Source: a virus. Taken from it: 40,272 bases of DNA. The stretch covers positions 1 to 40,272 of IMG/VR virus record IMGVR_UViG_3300006751_000032; one strand, 5' to 3'. Of this stretch, positions 7,288 to 15,132 are shown one piece after another. Position 1 is the first letter of the stretch. Each line of letters begins with the position of its first letter. Position numbers and translations under genes: made by a program. The notes beneath the pieces were generated by a model, which made no database searches, was not told the DNA's origin, and saw only the letters and a program-made list of their open reading frames with translations.

Positions 7288-7848
7288 ATGCAAGAAGGCG
7301 ACCGAGTACCACAAATCAAATTTAAAGTAAGGTCATTAGGCGATTGGGTTGAGAAAACAACCGATGATTATTTCAAAGGTAAAAGAGTTATATTATTTTC
7401 ATTACCAGGAGCATTTACACCTACTTGTTCAACAAAACAATTACCAGGATTTGAAAAATTAGCAGATGTATTTAAACAACATAGAATAAATGAAATTTAT
7501 TGTATGTCAGTTAATGATTCGTTTGTGATGAATGCCTGGGCACAAAATCAAAAACTAGCTAATGTACAAGTTATACCTGACGGTAATGGAGAATTTACTG
7601 AAAAGGTTGGAATGCTTGTTGATAAGAAAGACAAAGGTTTTGGAAACCGTTCTTGGAGATATGCAGCTATTATTACTGATGGTTTAGTAGAAAAAGTTTT
7701 TATTGAATCATGGAAAAAAGATATTTCTGCTGAAGACCCTTATGAAGTAAGCTCACCAGAGAATGTATTAAAATATTTACAATCTGGATCACCATCAGAA
7801 TCTGGAGGTGGAATGCCTACAACATCAGCTGAAAGTTTAGGTTCTTAA
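7288..7848 (+). CDS. Peroxiredoxin, Prx5/AhpC-TSA type
   Basis: 186 residues. Seen: thioredoxin-like fold with the peroxidatic signature PGAFTPTCS (40-48, Cys47), a downstream SVNDSFVMNAWA segment and the GFGNRSWRYA region with the conserved Arg of the Prx5 group. No other cysteine fits the usual C-terminal resolving position (Cys67 is the only other), so it is probably a 1-Cys enzyme. A Ser/Gly-rich tail (168-186) is unusual. Family knowledge: reduces H2O2 and alkyl hydroperoxides in the cytoplasm. Stacked promoters and a structured leader suggest dosage matters. Inference: protects infected cells from oxidative stress. Confidence 0.93.
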   Translation: MQEGDRVPQIKFKVRSLGDWVEKTTDDYFKGKRVILFSLPGAFTPTCSTKQLPGFEKLADVFKQHRINEIYCMSVNDSFVMNAWAQNQKLANVQVIPDGNGEFTEKVGMLVDKKDKGFGNRSWRYAAIITDGLVEKVFIESWKKDISAEDPYEVSSPENVLKYLQSGSPSESGGGMPTTSAESLGS

Positions 7849-7852
7849 CAAA

Positions 7853-7881
7853 TTGACAAAAGCAAATTAATTTGTTATTAT
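7853..7881 (+). promoter_or_regulatory. Sigma70 promoter of the DUF3310/clamp operon
   Basis: TTGACA (7853-7858), 17 bases, TATTAT (7876-7881). The expected start site falls at or next to the ATG at 7888 and no Shine-Dalgarno is present, so the message is probably leaderless. Confidence 0.7.
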
Positions 7882-7887
7882 TATATT

Positions 7888-8154
7888 ATGAAATACAATG
7901 AGGATAAAATCCTAGAAGAAATTGGTGATTATATTAAATCTACATACGGCCAACATTACTCAACAGGTAAAGATGGATTTCAAGTACAAGATTTATTTAA
8001 AACATTAAACATTGGAAAAGATTTCTGCCACGCTAATGCAATTAAATATTTGTGTAGGTATGGAAAGAAAAAAGGACAAAACCGCAACGATTTATTAAAG
8101 GCGGTACATTATGTTATTTTATTATTAAACTATGATAAGGAGGAGTTGAAATGA
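7888..8154 (+). CDS. DUF3310-like protein
   Basis: 88 residues. Seen: HANAIKYLCRYGKKKGQNRNDLLKAVHY, which matches the NAIKYxxRxGKK...DLxKAxxY core of DUF3310, a small phage family often labelled nucleotide kinase or nucleotide metabolism without proof. Here the family's usual N-terminal HY motif is less clear (QHYSTGKDGF). Its ATG coincides with the predicted transcription start, and its stop overlaps the clamp gene's ATG by four bases, so it heads the replication operon and is coupled to gp45. Confidence 0.7.
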   Translation: MKYNEDKILEEIGDYIKSTYGQHYSTGKDGFQVQDLFKTLNIGKDFCHANAIKYLCRYGKKKGQNRNDLLKAVHYVILLLNYDKEELK

Positions 8155-8816
8155 AAATAAGTAGTAATACCCTAAATGTGTTGAGAAATTTCTCGGACAT
8201 TAATCAAAATATATTATTTAAAACAGGTAGTGTTTTATCTACTATGTCCACAATGAAAAACATTATGGCCAGAGCAGAGGTAACAGAAGAATTTGAGCAA
8301 GAATTTGGCGTGTATGATTTGCCAGAATTTTTAAGAGCATTAGATTCTTTTCAAGCACCAGTTTTAAATTTTAATGGAACATCTAATTTAAGAATTAAAG
8401 ATGAAAAATCCACACTATCGGCAAGATATGCTTTTGCTGATAAAACAACATTAGTAACCCCACAAAAAGAAATTACTATGCCTGATAAAGCAGTTTCATT
8501 TACATTAAAAAATAATGATTATGAATCTGTTAAAAAGTTATATACTAATTTAAACTTACCTGATATTGCATTTAAAGGTGAAAAAGGTAAAATAAAATTA
8601 GAAGCTTTAGATAAAAAAAATAGTAACTCAAATCTATCATCTATCAATGTAGGTGAAACAGATTTAGAATTTACTGCATATATTAAAGCAGAAAATATGA
8701 AACTTATACCAGGTGATTATGATGTTGCATTATCTAAAATGAAGATAGCACATTTTATAAACAAAAAAGTAAATGTTCAATATTGGATTGCTTTAGAAGC
8801 TGATTCAGCATTTTAA
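8151..8816 (+). CDS. 45: Sliding clamp (T4 gp45-like)
   Basis: 221 residues against 228 in T4. Seen: N-terminal KISSNTLNVLRNFSDINQNILFKTG, YDLPEFLRALDSF, and a C-terminus YWIALEADSAF that parallels the T4 end YVVALEADS. Family knowledge: trimeric processivity ring for the gp43 polymerase, loaded by gp44/gp62, and coactivator of late transcription at TATAAATA promoters together with gp33 and gp55. Those promoters occur at several places in this window. AGGAGG lies 7-12 bases before the ATG (aaggaggagttgaaATG). Confidence 0.93.
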   Translation: MKISSNTLNVLRNFSDINQNILFKTGSVLSTMSTMKNIMARAEVTEEFEQEFGVYDLPEFLRALDSFQAPVLNFNGTSNLRIKDEKSTLSARYAFADKTTLVTPQKEITMPDKAVSFTLKNNDYESVKKLYTNLNLPDIAFKGEKGKIKLEALDKKNSNSNLSSINVGETDLEFTAYIKAENMKLIPGDYDVALSKMKIAHFINKKVNVQYWIALEADSAF

Positions 8817-8822
8817 AGTATA

Positions 8823-9011
8823 ATGGAAATAAAATGTTGTTTATGTAGAGTTTTAATGACTCGTAATACGAAAGATATTTCTAAAGGACAACCAACTTTT
8901 AATAATCCATCACCGCTTGGAAAAAATATTGGTGATGTGTGTTGTGATTCTTGTAATACAACGAAGGTAATACCAGCAAGAATAAAACAAAAACAATTTA
9001 TAATATTATGA
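8823..9011 (+). CDS. Small zinc-ribbon protein
   Basis: 62 residues. Seen: two CxxC knuckles (Cys5-Cys8 with an extra Cys6; Cys41-Cys44 preceded by Cys40) separated by about 32 residues including NNPSPLG, then a basic tail VIPARIKQKQF. This is the layout of small phage zinc-ribbon proteins (CCLC...NNPxPLG...CCDxCNxxVIPAR). Role unknown; it may bind nucleic acid or a replication protein, given its place between clamp and clamp loader genes. Confidence 0.75.
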   Translation: MEIKCCLCRVLMTRNTKDISKGQPTFNNPSPLGKNIGDVCCDSCNTTKVIPARIKQKQFIIL

Positions 9012-9026
9012 AAGAGGTGAAAAACA

Positions 9027-9971
9027 ATGTCAGACTTTCTTTGGGTTGAACGATATAGGCCGAAAACTATTTCGGATTGTATATTAAGTAGTGATTTAAA
9101 AAGTACATTTTCAGAATTTTTAAATAAAAAAGAATTACCAAATCTATTATTATCTGGTACTGCAGGTACAGGTAAGACTACCGTTGCTCGTGCCTTATGT
9201 GAAGAAATAGGTTGTGATTATATAATGATTAATGGTTCCGATGAAGGTCGGCACATTGATACATTAAGAACACAAATTAAAAACTTTGCGTCCTCAATAT
9301 CTTTAGTTGCTACTTCAAATCATAAAGTAGTAATTATAGATGAAGCAGATTATATGAATCCTGAATCTGTCCAACCTGCATTAAGAAATTTCATAGAAAC
9401 ATTTTATAAAAATTGTAGATTTATATTTACTTGTAATTTTAAGAATAAGATTATCCCTGCTTTGCATAGTCGCTGTACTGTAATAGACTTTAGAATAATG
9501 AATGGTCAGAAGGTACGGACGGCTACTGCGTTCCTAGATAGACTTTCTGACATATTACAAGAAGAACATATTACCTTTGATAAAAAAGTTCTTGCTGAGT
9601 TAATACAAAGACATTATCCAGATTTCAGAAGAACCATAAATGAATTACAAAGATATTCTATAAGAGGTAAAATAGATAGTGGAATTTTAATATCATTATC
9701 TGATATTAATAATAAAGAATTAATTAAATTATTAAAAGAAAAAAGATTTGGTGATATGAGAAAGTGGGTTGTGCAAAATTTAGATAAAGACCCTGCTTCT
9801 TTATTCAGTAATATCTATGATATACTTTACAAGCATTTGGATCCTAAATCTGTTCCAATGGCAGTTTTAACAATTGCTGATTATCAATATAAATCTGCTT
9901 TTGTTGCCGACCACGAAATAAATATGGTTGCTTGTTTAACAGAAGTAATGGCGAATTGTAAATTTAAATAA
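9027..9971 (+). CDS. 44: Clamp loader large subunit (T4 gp44-like)
   Basis: 314 residues against 319 in T4. Seen: WVERYRPKTISDCIL at the start, Walker A GTAGTGKT (44-51), Walker B VVIIDEAD (D105-D108), the SRC arginine-finger motif (148-150) and a C-terminal collar domain. Family knowledge: four gp44 ATPase subunits with one gp62 open and load the gp45 clamp at primer-template junctions. Preceded by AAAGAGGTG. Separated from gp62 by a small membrane protein gene, unlike T4 where 44 and 62 adjoin. Confidence 0.95.
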   Translation: MSDFLWVERYRPKTISDCILSSDLKSTFSEFLNKKELPNLLLSGTAGTGKTTVARALCEEIGCDYIMINGSDEGRHIDTLRTQIKNFASSISLVATSNHKVVIIDEADYMNPESVQPALRNFIETFYKNCRFIFTCNFKNKIIPALHSRCTVIDFRIMNGQKVRTATAFLDRLSDILQEEHITFDKKVLAELIQRHYPDFRRTINELQRYSIRGKIDSGILISLSDINNKELIKLLKEKRFGDMRKWVVQNLDKDPASLFSNIYDILYKHLDPKSVPMAVLTIADYQYKSAFVADHEINMVACLTEVMANCKFK

Positions 9972-9980
9972 AGGAGAAAA

Positions 9981-10169
9981 ATGAACAATCTAATACAAAA
10001 AATAGGAGTATGGCACTCCAAGATATTTGGATTTCTTTCTAAAAAAGCAAAGACTTCTAAATTTTGGGCAATACTATTAACACTCGCTGTGCTATACGAA
10101 ATTGTTGAACATATAGTTTGGCCGATATTAGTACCGTATTTGGTTTATATGCAATGGTTTAACAATTAA
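9981..10169 (+). CDS. Small single-helix membrane protein between 44 and 62
   Basis: 62 residues. Seen: a basic N-terminal half (KKAKTSK) followed by one hydrophobic stretch (about 29-57, FWAILLTLAVLYEIVEHIVWPILVPYLVY, possibly one helix and a kink at the prolines). AAGGAG precedes the ATG. It ends exactly at the base before the gp62 start, so translation is probably coupled. Function unknown. Being wedged inside the clamp-loader operon may hint at membrane attachment of replication, but this is speculation. Confidence 0.75.
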   Translation: MNNLIQKIGVWHSKIFGFLSKKAKTSKFWAILLTLAVLYEIVEHIVWPILVPYLVYMQWFNN

Positions 10170-10568
10170 ATGATAGAATATAAATTATCAGATTATTTAA
10201 ATGCTATAAACTATACTAAAATTAACCTTTTAGATGGTGATGATATTACTTGGGAAAAAAAATATCCACCTTATGTTATTAATAGATGTTGCTCTCAACA
10301 TTTGGATAGTATAATGATGGCAAATGAAATGAATCAAAGACACGGCCTCACCAAACGGCTACAGTTTCATTTTCTTCTAAATAGTATAAGAAAACGAAAA
10401 CGATTTGGTGGGCGGTGGACAACTACTGCTAAGTCAAAAAATTTAGAGTATGTAAAAGAATATTATGGGTATAGTAATGAGAAAGCTAAAATAGCTCTTG
10501 ACATACTTAATAAAAAACAAATTGACTTTATTAAGTCTAAACTTGATAAAGGTGGGAGAAAAAGATGA
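10170..10568 (+). CDS. 62: Clamp loader small subunit (T4 gp62-like)
   Basis: 132 residues, shorter than T4 gp62 (187) but close to cyanophage versions. Seen: LSDYLNAINYTKINLL, YPPYVINRCCSQHLDSIMMANEMN, and the basic patch SIRKRKRFGGRW, all typical of the gp62 family in marine T4-like phages. Family knowledge: non-ATPase subunit that joins the gp44 ring into the clamp loader. Stop overlaps the regA start (ATGA). Confidence 0.88.
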   Translation: MIEYKLSDYLNAINYTKINLLDGDDITWEKKYPPYVINRCCSQHLDSIMMANEMNQRHGLTKRLQFHFLLNSIRKRKRFGGRWTTTAKSKNLEYVKEYYGYSNEKAKIALDILNKKQIDFIKSKLDKGGRKR

Positions 10569-11101
10569 GTGAAGAAATTAATTGGTCACCTGAAAGTATG
10601 TTAGAGATAACTCTTAAGCAACCAGATGACTTTTTAAAGATTAGGGAAACTTTGTCCCGAATGGGTGTTGCAAGTAGGAAAGATAAAACGTTATTTCAAT
10701 CTTGCCATATACTACATAAACAAGGTAAATATTATATAGTACACTTCAAAGAATTGTTTGCTTTAGATGGTAAGAAAGCAACATTAATCCACAACGATAT
10801 ACAGCGTAGAAATACAATTGCTTGCTTATTGCAAGATTGGAGTTTATTATCAATTGTTAAACAAGAATCAGCTGAAGATAAATCGCCGTTATCACAAATT
10901 AAGATAATTGCATTTAAAGAAAAAGGTGATTGGAACTTACAAGCGAAATATAATATTGGTAAAAAAATAGTAAAAGAAGAAGAAGTTAAACCAACAAAAG
11001 AAGAAGAAGTTAAACCAACATATGCTGAAGAAGATACAAGACCTTCAGATACAGAACCTAAAGAAGATGAAATAAAACCTGTTTCAATGACAACAGAATA
11101 A
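10565..11101 (+). CDS. regA: RegA translational repressor with extended tails
   Basis: 178 residues against 122 in T4. Seen: RegA core from about residue 12 (MLEITLKQPDDFLKIRETL, QSCHILHKQGKYYIVHFKE, RRNTIACLLQDW) to about 134 (AKYNIGKK). It adds an 11-residue N-terminal extension and a 44-residue acidic C-terminal tail containing a perfect 24-base tandem duplication (EEEVKPTK twice). Family knowledge: RegA binds around initiation codons of early and replication messages and blocks ribosomes. Position after gp62 is as in T4. GGTGGGAG lies before the 10565 start; Met12 is an alternative start closer to the T4 length. Confidence 0.93.
   Translation: MSEEINWSPESMLEITLKQPDDFLKIRETLSRMGVASRKDKTLFQSCHILHKQGKYYIVHFKELFALDGKKATLIHNDIQRRNTIACLLQDWSLLSIVKQESAEDKSPLSQIKIIAFKEKGDWNLQAKYNIGKKIVKEEEVKPTKEEEVKPTYAEEDTRPSDTEPKEDEIKPVSMTTE
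10972..11019 (+). repeat. 24-bp tandem duplication in the regA tail
   Basis: Two identical, adjacent 24-base units (10972-10995 and 10996-11019), in frame, doubling an eight-residue EEEVKPTK-type segment. Looks like a recent slippage or duplication. Confidence 0.9.
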
Positions 11102-11110
11102 GGATATATT

Positions 11111-11440
11111 ATGATTAGATTATGGAGACTCACTACAGGTGAGGATATTATTGGCAAAGTTTTTGAAGAAGTGGAAAGTAATCCTGAAAAACAATTACAG
11201 CCTACAAGTGAAGGTTATACAAAAATCCAAAAACCTTTTGTATTAATTCCAATGCAAGGTAAACCAGGACAACCTATGCAAATAGGTTTTCATCCATACA
11301 TACCATATACGAAAGATGAAGTAATTAAAATTAAAAATATTAATATAATTACTGAAACAACACCAGAAACTCATTTAGAGGATACATACGAAAAACAAAC
11401 AAGTGTTATATTGACACCAAAAAGTAAAATTATTTCGTAA
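11111..11440 (+). CDS. Conserved-looking phage protein, possible Sm-like fold
   Basis: 109 residues. Seen: MIRLWRLTTGEDIIGKVFEE opening strands, then PFVLIPMQGKPGQ, then IGFHPYIPYTKDEVIKIKNINIIT and a polar tail. The order (short strands around a TGEDIIG turn, PxxI, Y..D..I.I....I) is that of a small Sm/LSm-like beta barrel seen in marine T4-like phages between regA and gene 43; that fold is my inference from pattern only. AAGGA precedes the ATG. A weak terminator follows. Function unknown. Confidence 0.7.
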   Translation: MIRLWRLTTGEDIIGKVFEEVESNPEKQLQPTSEGYTKIQKPFVLIPMQGKPGQPMQIGFHPYIPYTKDEVIKIKNINIITETTPETHLEDTYEKQTSVILTPKSKIIS

Positions 11441-11449
11441 TTAAAAGTA

Positions 11450-11471
11450 TTGATTTGAATCAAATCTTTTT
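11450..11471 (+). terminator. Weak rho-independent terminator
   Basis: Hairpin GATTTG (11452-11457) / CAAATC (11461-11466) with a three-base loop, followed by TTTTT. The stem is AT-rich, so termination may be partial. Confidence 0.55.
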
Positions 11472-11489
11472 GGTGATGAGCAGTAGCTT

Positions 11490-11497
11490 CATAAATA
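11490..11497 (+). promoter_or_regulatory. Late-like promoter CATAAATA before the ferredoxin
   Basis: One mismatch from TATAAATA, 8 bases before the ATG at 11506, so any transcript would have an extremely short leader. Confidence 0.4.
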
Positions 11498-11505
11498 TCT
11501 ATTCA

Positions 11506-11847
11506 ATGAAGGAAATTAAAGTTAATTTTGTTTTAACAGATGGAACAATTGAAACAATAGAGGTGCCTACCTATAATACTTTAATGGAAGCAACCAAGTA
11601 TTATTCTAAAAATGGTTATATAGAAACTATAGACGCTGAGTGTGGTGGTGCTTGTGCGTGTGCTACGTGCCATGTAATTGTAGATGATAAATGGATTGAT
11701 AAAGTTGGTAAACAGCCAGAAGGAAGTGCTGAACAAGCTTTATTAGATTACGAACATAAGGCAAATGATAATAGTAGATTGTCTTGTCAGATTATTTTAG
11801 ATGAATCAATGGATGGATTAACTGTGCATATACCTTACGATAAATAA
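11506..11847 (+). CDS. 2Fe-2S ferredoxin, adrenodoxin/ISC type
   Basis: 113 residues from ATG 11506; the open frame extends 17 codons further upstream, but that stretch crosses the terminator and promoter-like bases. Seen: cluster ligands Cys46-x5-Cys52-x2-Cys55 and Cys94, exactly the CX5CX2C...C spacing of adrenodoxin-type ferredoxins rather than the plant type seen in cyanophages. Family knowledge: one-electron carrier in the cytoplasm, used in Fe-S assembly and for oxygenases or reductases. Inference: it may serve phage or host redox enzymes; no dedicated reductase is in the window. Confidence 0.92.
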   Translation: MKEIKVNFVLTDGTIETIEVPTYNTLMEATKYYSKNGYIETIDAECGGACACATCHVIVDDKWIDKVGKQPEGSAEQALLDYEHKANDNSRLSCQIILDESMDGLTVHIPYDK

Positions 11848-11864
11848 TTATATTATAATATATT

Positions 11865-14354
11865 ATGAATTTTTATACAAATGTTATTGAATACAAAAAT
11901 AAACTTTTAATAAGAGGAGTTGCAAATAGCAAACCTTATCTCAGCAGAATTAATTATAAACCTACCTTATATATTCCAACACAACATAAAACAAATTATC
12001 AGACACTAGACGGCATAGGCGTAATGCCTAAAAATTTTGGGAGTATATCTCAAGCGAAATATTTTATAGACCAGTATAAAGATATAGCTGAATATAAAAT
12101 TTATGGTATGAATCGTTATCCTTATCAGTATATTGCTGATGAGTATGGAGAAGATATTAAATGGTCAAAAGATTTTATTAAAATATTTACACTTGATATA
12201 GAGTGTGAGTGTGAGTATGGTTTCCCAGATGTTGATACAGCTAAAGAAAAAATAATTTGTATAACAGTTAAGAATCATAGTAATAAGCAGATTATAACTT
12301 GGGGCATAGGAGATTTTATTGCTAAAAAAGCGAATATAACTTATATTAAATGTCAAAATGAGAAGCATTTATTATTAGAATTTTTAAAATTTTGGTGTAA
12401 AAATCATCCAGATGTAATTACAGGTTGGAATGTTAAGTTTTTTGATATACCTTATCTTATGAATCGTATGAGATTTATGTTTGATAATGATACGATTAAT
12501 AAAATGAGTCCTTGGAATTATGTTAATGCAGAACGAATACAATTTGGACAAAAAAATCAACAGTATTGGAATTTACTTGGTATATCTGTATTAGATTATT
12601 TTGATTTATATAAAAAATTTACCTATGTAAGACAAGAAAGTTATCGCTTAAATTATATTGCTAAAGTAGAAATAGGTGAGCAAAAAATTGAAAATCCATA
12701 TGAAACATTTAAGGATTTTTATACAAAAGATTATCAAAGATTTGTTGAATATAATATCCAAGATGTAGAATTAGTTGATAGGTTGGAAGATAAAATGAAA
12801 CTTATTGAATTATGTTTAACTATGGCTTATGATTATAAAGTAAATTATATAGATGTATATTCCCAAGTAAGATGTTGGGATACTTTAATTTATAATCATT
12901 TAAGAAAAAAAGATATTGTTATTCCACCTAGAGTAGACCACGAAAAGAATACAAAATATGAAGGTGCATATGTTAAGGATCCACAATTAGGATTACATAA
13001 ATGGATTGTTTCATTTGATTTAAATAGTTTATATCCACATTTAATTATGCAATATAATATTTCACCTGAAACATTTGTAGGTATGGAACCTGATGGAGTA
13101 AATGTAACTAATTTATTATCTGAACAGTTAGATTTAAAATGGGCAAAAGATAAAAATGTAACTGTGGCACCAAATGGTGCTTTATTTAAAAGAGATAAGC
13201 AAGGTTTTTTTCCAGAGTTAATGGAGAAGATGTATAGTGAGCGAGTAGTGTTTAAAGACTTAGCTATAAAAGCGAAAAAGGAATTTAATAAAACCAAAGA
13301 TGTCATTTATAAAAATGAGATAAGTCGTTGTCATAATATTCAAATGGCTAAAAAGATTGCATTGAATAGTGCTTATGGTGCTATCGGCAATCAGTATTTT
13401 AGATATTTTGATGTTAGACAAGCAGAGGCAATTACTTTAGGTGGACAATTATCAATTCGTTGGGTTGAAAATGATGTTAATAAATTTATGAATAAAGTAT
13501 TAGGAAGTGAAAATAAAAATTATGTAGTTGCTTCTGATACTGATTCAATTTATGTTGAAATGGCTTCTTTAGTTGATAAGGTTTGTAAAGATAAATCTAT
13601 TCAACAGATTACAGATTTTTTAAACAAAGTATCTAAACAAAAGATACAAAAGGTCATAGATGATAGTTTTAAACGCCTAGCAGAGTATATAAACGCATAT
13701 GACCAGAAGATGATAATGAAACGAGAGATAATAGCAAACAAGGGTATATGGGTCGCTAAGAAGAGGTATATACTTAATTTGTTTGATGAGGAGGGTGTTA
13801 GATATTCAGAACCTAAATTAAAAATAATGGGTGTTGAAGCAATTAAATCATCTACACCAGAAGTTTGTAGAGGTAAAATTAAAGAAGCCATAAGTGTTAT
13901 AATGAATCAAACTGAAAATGATTTGATTAAATTTGTAAATGATTTTAAAAAAGAATTTGTAAATATGACACCAGAAGAAGTTGCTTTTCCTAGGACTTGT
14001 AATAATCTTTTAAGATATACTGATAATTCTAACATTTATAAAAAATCAACACCAATACACGTTAAAGGTTCTTTAATTTATAATCACTATTTACATAAAC
14101 AAAAATTAGAATATAAATATCCTGTCATTAAAGAAGGTGATAAAATTAAATTTTTAATGTTAAAATTACCAAATACATTTAAAGACCAAGTGGTAGCATT
14201 TTCTACAAGAATACCAGAAGAATTTAATATACATAGGTTTGTAGATTATGAAACACAATTTACAAAAACATTTACAGACCCATTGAGATTTATTTTAGAA
14301 TCTATTGGTTGGAAATTAGAAAGAGAAGCAACATTGGAGAGCTTTTTTGGATGA
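11865..14354 (+). CDS. 43: Family B DNA polymerase (T4 gp43-like)
   Basis: 829 residues against 898 in T4. Seen: exonuclease motif I FTLDIECE (D111, E113), Exo III YNIQDVELV (D300), polymerase motif A DLNSLYP (D385), motif B KKIALNSAYG (about 496-505), motif C ASDTDSIY (D558, D560), and a C-terminus of charged plus hydrophobic residues like the clamp-binding tail of T4 polymerase. Complete and apparently active for synthesis and proofreading. A TATAAT at 11854-11859 lies 5 bases before the ATG and no Shine-Dalgarno is visible, so it may be leaderless or read through from upstream. The stop overlaps a small membrane gene. Confidence 0.97.
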   Translation: MNFYTNVIEYKNKLLIRGVANSKPYLSRINYKPTLYIPTQHKTNYQTLDGIGVMPKNFGSISQAKYFIDQYKDIAEYKIYGMNRYPYQYIADEYGEDIKWSKDFIKIFTLDIECECEYGFPDVDTAKEKIICITVKNHSNKQIITWGIGDFIAKKANITYIKCQNEKHLLLEFLKFWCKNHPDVITGWNVKFFDIPYLMNRMRFMFDNDTINKMSPWNYVNAERIQFGQKNQQYWNLLGISVLDYFDLYKKFTYVRQESYRLNYIAKVEIGEQKIENPYETFKDFYTKDYQRFVEYNIQDVELVDRLEDKMKLIELCLTMAYDYKVNYIDVYSQVRCWDTLIYNHLRKKDIVIPPRVDHEKNTKYEGAYVKDPQLGLHKWIVSFDLNSLYPHLIMQYNISPETFVGMEPDGVNVTNLLSEQLDLKWAKDKNVTVAPNGALFKRDKQGFFPELMEKMYSERVVFKDLAIKAKKEFNKTKDVIYKNEISRCHNIQMAKKIALNSAYGAIGNQYFRYFDVRQAEAITLGGQLSIRWVENDVNKFMNKVLGSENKNYVVASDTDSIYVEMASLVDKVCKDKSIQQITDFLNKVSKQKIQKVIDDSFKRLAEYINAYDQKMIMKREIIANKGIWVAKKRYILNLFDEEGVRYSEPKLKIMGVEAIKSSTPEVCRGKIKEAISVIMNQTENDLIKFVNDFKKEFVNMTPEEVAFPRTCNNLLRYTDNSNIYKKSTPIHVKGSLIYNHYLHKQKLEYKYPVIKEGDKIKFLMLKLPNTFKDQVVAFSTRIPEEFNIHRFVDYETQFTKTFTDPLRFILESIGWKLEREATLESFFG

Positions 14355-14479
14355 TGGATTTAATAATGTTTTCTGCTGTGATGTTAGGTGCTTTTTTTGC
14401 TATGAGTAATATAACTTTTATACAATTTTGTATATTGTTATTAATAATAAAATTTTTATGGATGAGTTATGGAAATTAA
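14351..14479 (+). CDS. Tiny membrane protein (42 aa)
   Basis: 42 residues, starting on an ATGA overlap with the polymerase stop and ending 11 bases inside the next gene. Strongly hydrophobic: LIMFSAVMLGAFFAM and FIQFCILLLIIKFLW form two possible helices. The two overlaps fit the compact style of this operon. No family recognised. It could be an accidental frame, but it is the only frame bridging the gap. Confidence 0.55.
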   Translation: MMDLIMFSAVMLGAFFAMSNITFIQFCILLLIIKFLWMSYGN

Positions 14480-15020
14480 GAAGAAATATAATATAATTTA
14501 TGCAGATCCGCCTTGGCATTTTCAGAATTGGAATAATAAAAACGCACAAACAAATCCAGAGAATCATTATAAAACAATGTCAATGAAAGATATTGCTAAT
14601 TTACCTATAAAAGATATAGCAGATAAAGATTGTATATTGTTTATGTGGTGTACTGATCCACTATTACATAAACAAATACCTATTGTTAAAGATTGGGGTT
14701 TTGAATATAAGACCGTTGCCTTTTATTGGATAAAAACTAACAAGAATAGAATTAAGAATTATTATGTTAAAGGTCCAGGTTATTGGACTAGAGCAAATCC
14801 AGAGATATGTATATTAGCAACAAAAGGTAAACCTAAAAGAGTTAGTGGTAATGTTGATAGATTAGTTGTAAGTGAAAGACGGGAGCATAGTAGAAAACCT
14901 GATATAATAAGAAATCGTATTATAGAGTTATGTGGTGATTTACCTAGAATAGAATTGTTTGCTAGAACTACTTTTCCTAGTTGGGATGTATGGGGAAATG
15001 AGGTGAACAAATGGAATTGA
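14469..15020 (+). CDS. MT-A70 family adenine methyltransferase
   Basis: 183 residues. Seen: catalytic DPPW (13-16) in YNIIYADPPWHFQNWN, LFMWCTDPLLH, KTVAFYWIK, and the C-terminal GDLPRIELFARTTFPSWDVWGNE typical of MT-A70 proteins. Family knowledge: phage and bacterial members methylate adenine N6 in DNA, often as protection against restriction or for regulation. Overlaps the tiny membrane gene by 11 bases. Its stop lies within the -35 box of the next promoter. Third methyltransferase of the window. Confidence 0.9.
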   Translation: MEIKKKYNIIYADPPWHFQNWNNKNAQTNPENHYKTMSMKDIANLPIKDIADKDCILFMWCTDPLLHKQIPIVKDWGFEYKTVAFYWIKTNKNRIKNYYVKGPGYWTRANPEICILATKGKPKRVSGNVDRLVVSERREHSRKPDIIRNRIIELCGDLPRIELFARTTFPSWDVWGNEVNKWN

Positions 15021-15045
15021 CTTTATCTATAACTTATGTTATAAT
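15017..15045 (+). promoter_or_regulatory. Sigma70 promoter before the first oxygenase
   Basis: TTGACT (15017-15022), 17 bases, TATAAT (15040-15045). The -35 box overlaps the stop codon of the MT-A70 gene. Confidence 0.85.
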
Positions 15046-15072
15046 AATATATCTAATTGTGTTATAAAGAAG

Positions 15073-15080
15073 CCATAAAT
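15073..15080 (+). promoter_or_regulatory. Late-like promoter CATAAATA before the first oxygenase
   Basis: One mismatch from TATAAATA, downstream of the host-type promoter; the same stacked arrangement as before the peroxiredoxin gene. Confidence 0.4.
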
Positions 15081-15132
15081 AGTATTGATATTAGTGAAAT
15101 GGAACAATGAATAAAATAGTAGGTCAAATAAT

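Noticed and set aside
10972-11019. Tandem repeat in regA considered as a CRISPR-like or satellite array
   Set aside because: Only two units, in frame within a coding tail and without spacers.
11455-11505. Earlier start for the ferredoxin
   Set aside because: The 17 extra codons run over the weak terminator and the CATAAATA box and do not resemble a ferredoxin N-terminus.
12896-13306. 136-codon open frame on the minus strand inside the polymerase gene
   Set aside because: Antisense to the motif A region of gp43, whose motifs are intact; no other minus-strand gene is supported anywhere in the window. All the other minus-strand frames were rejected for the same reason.
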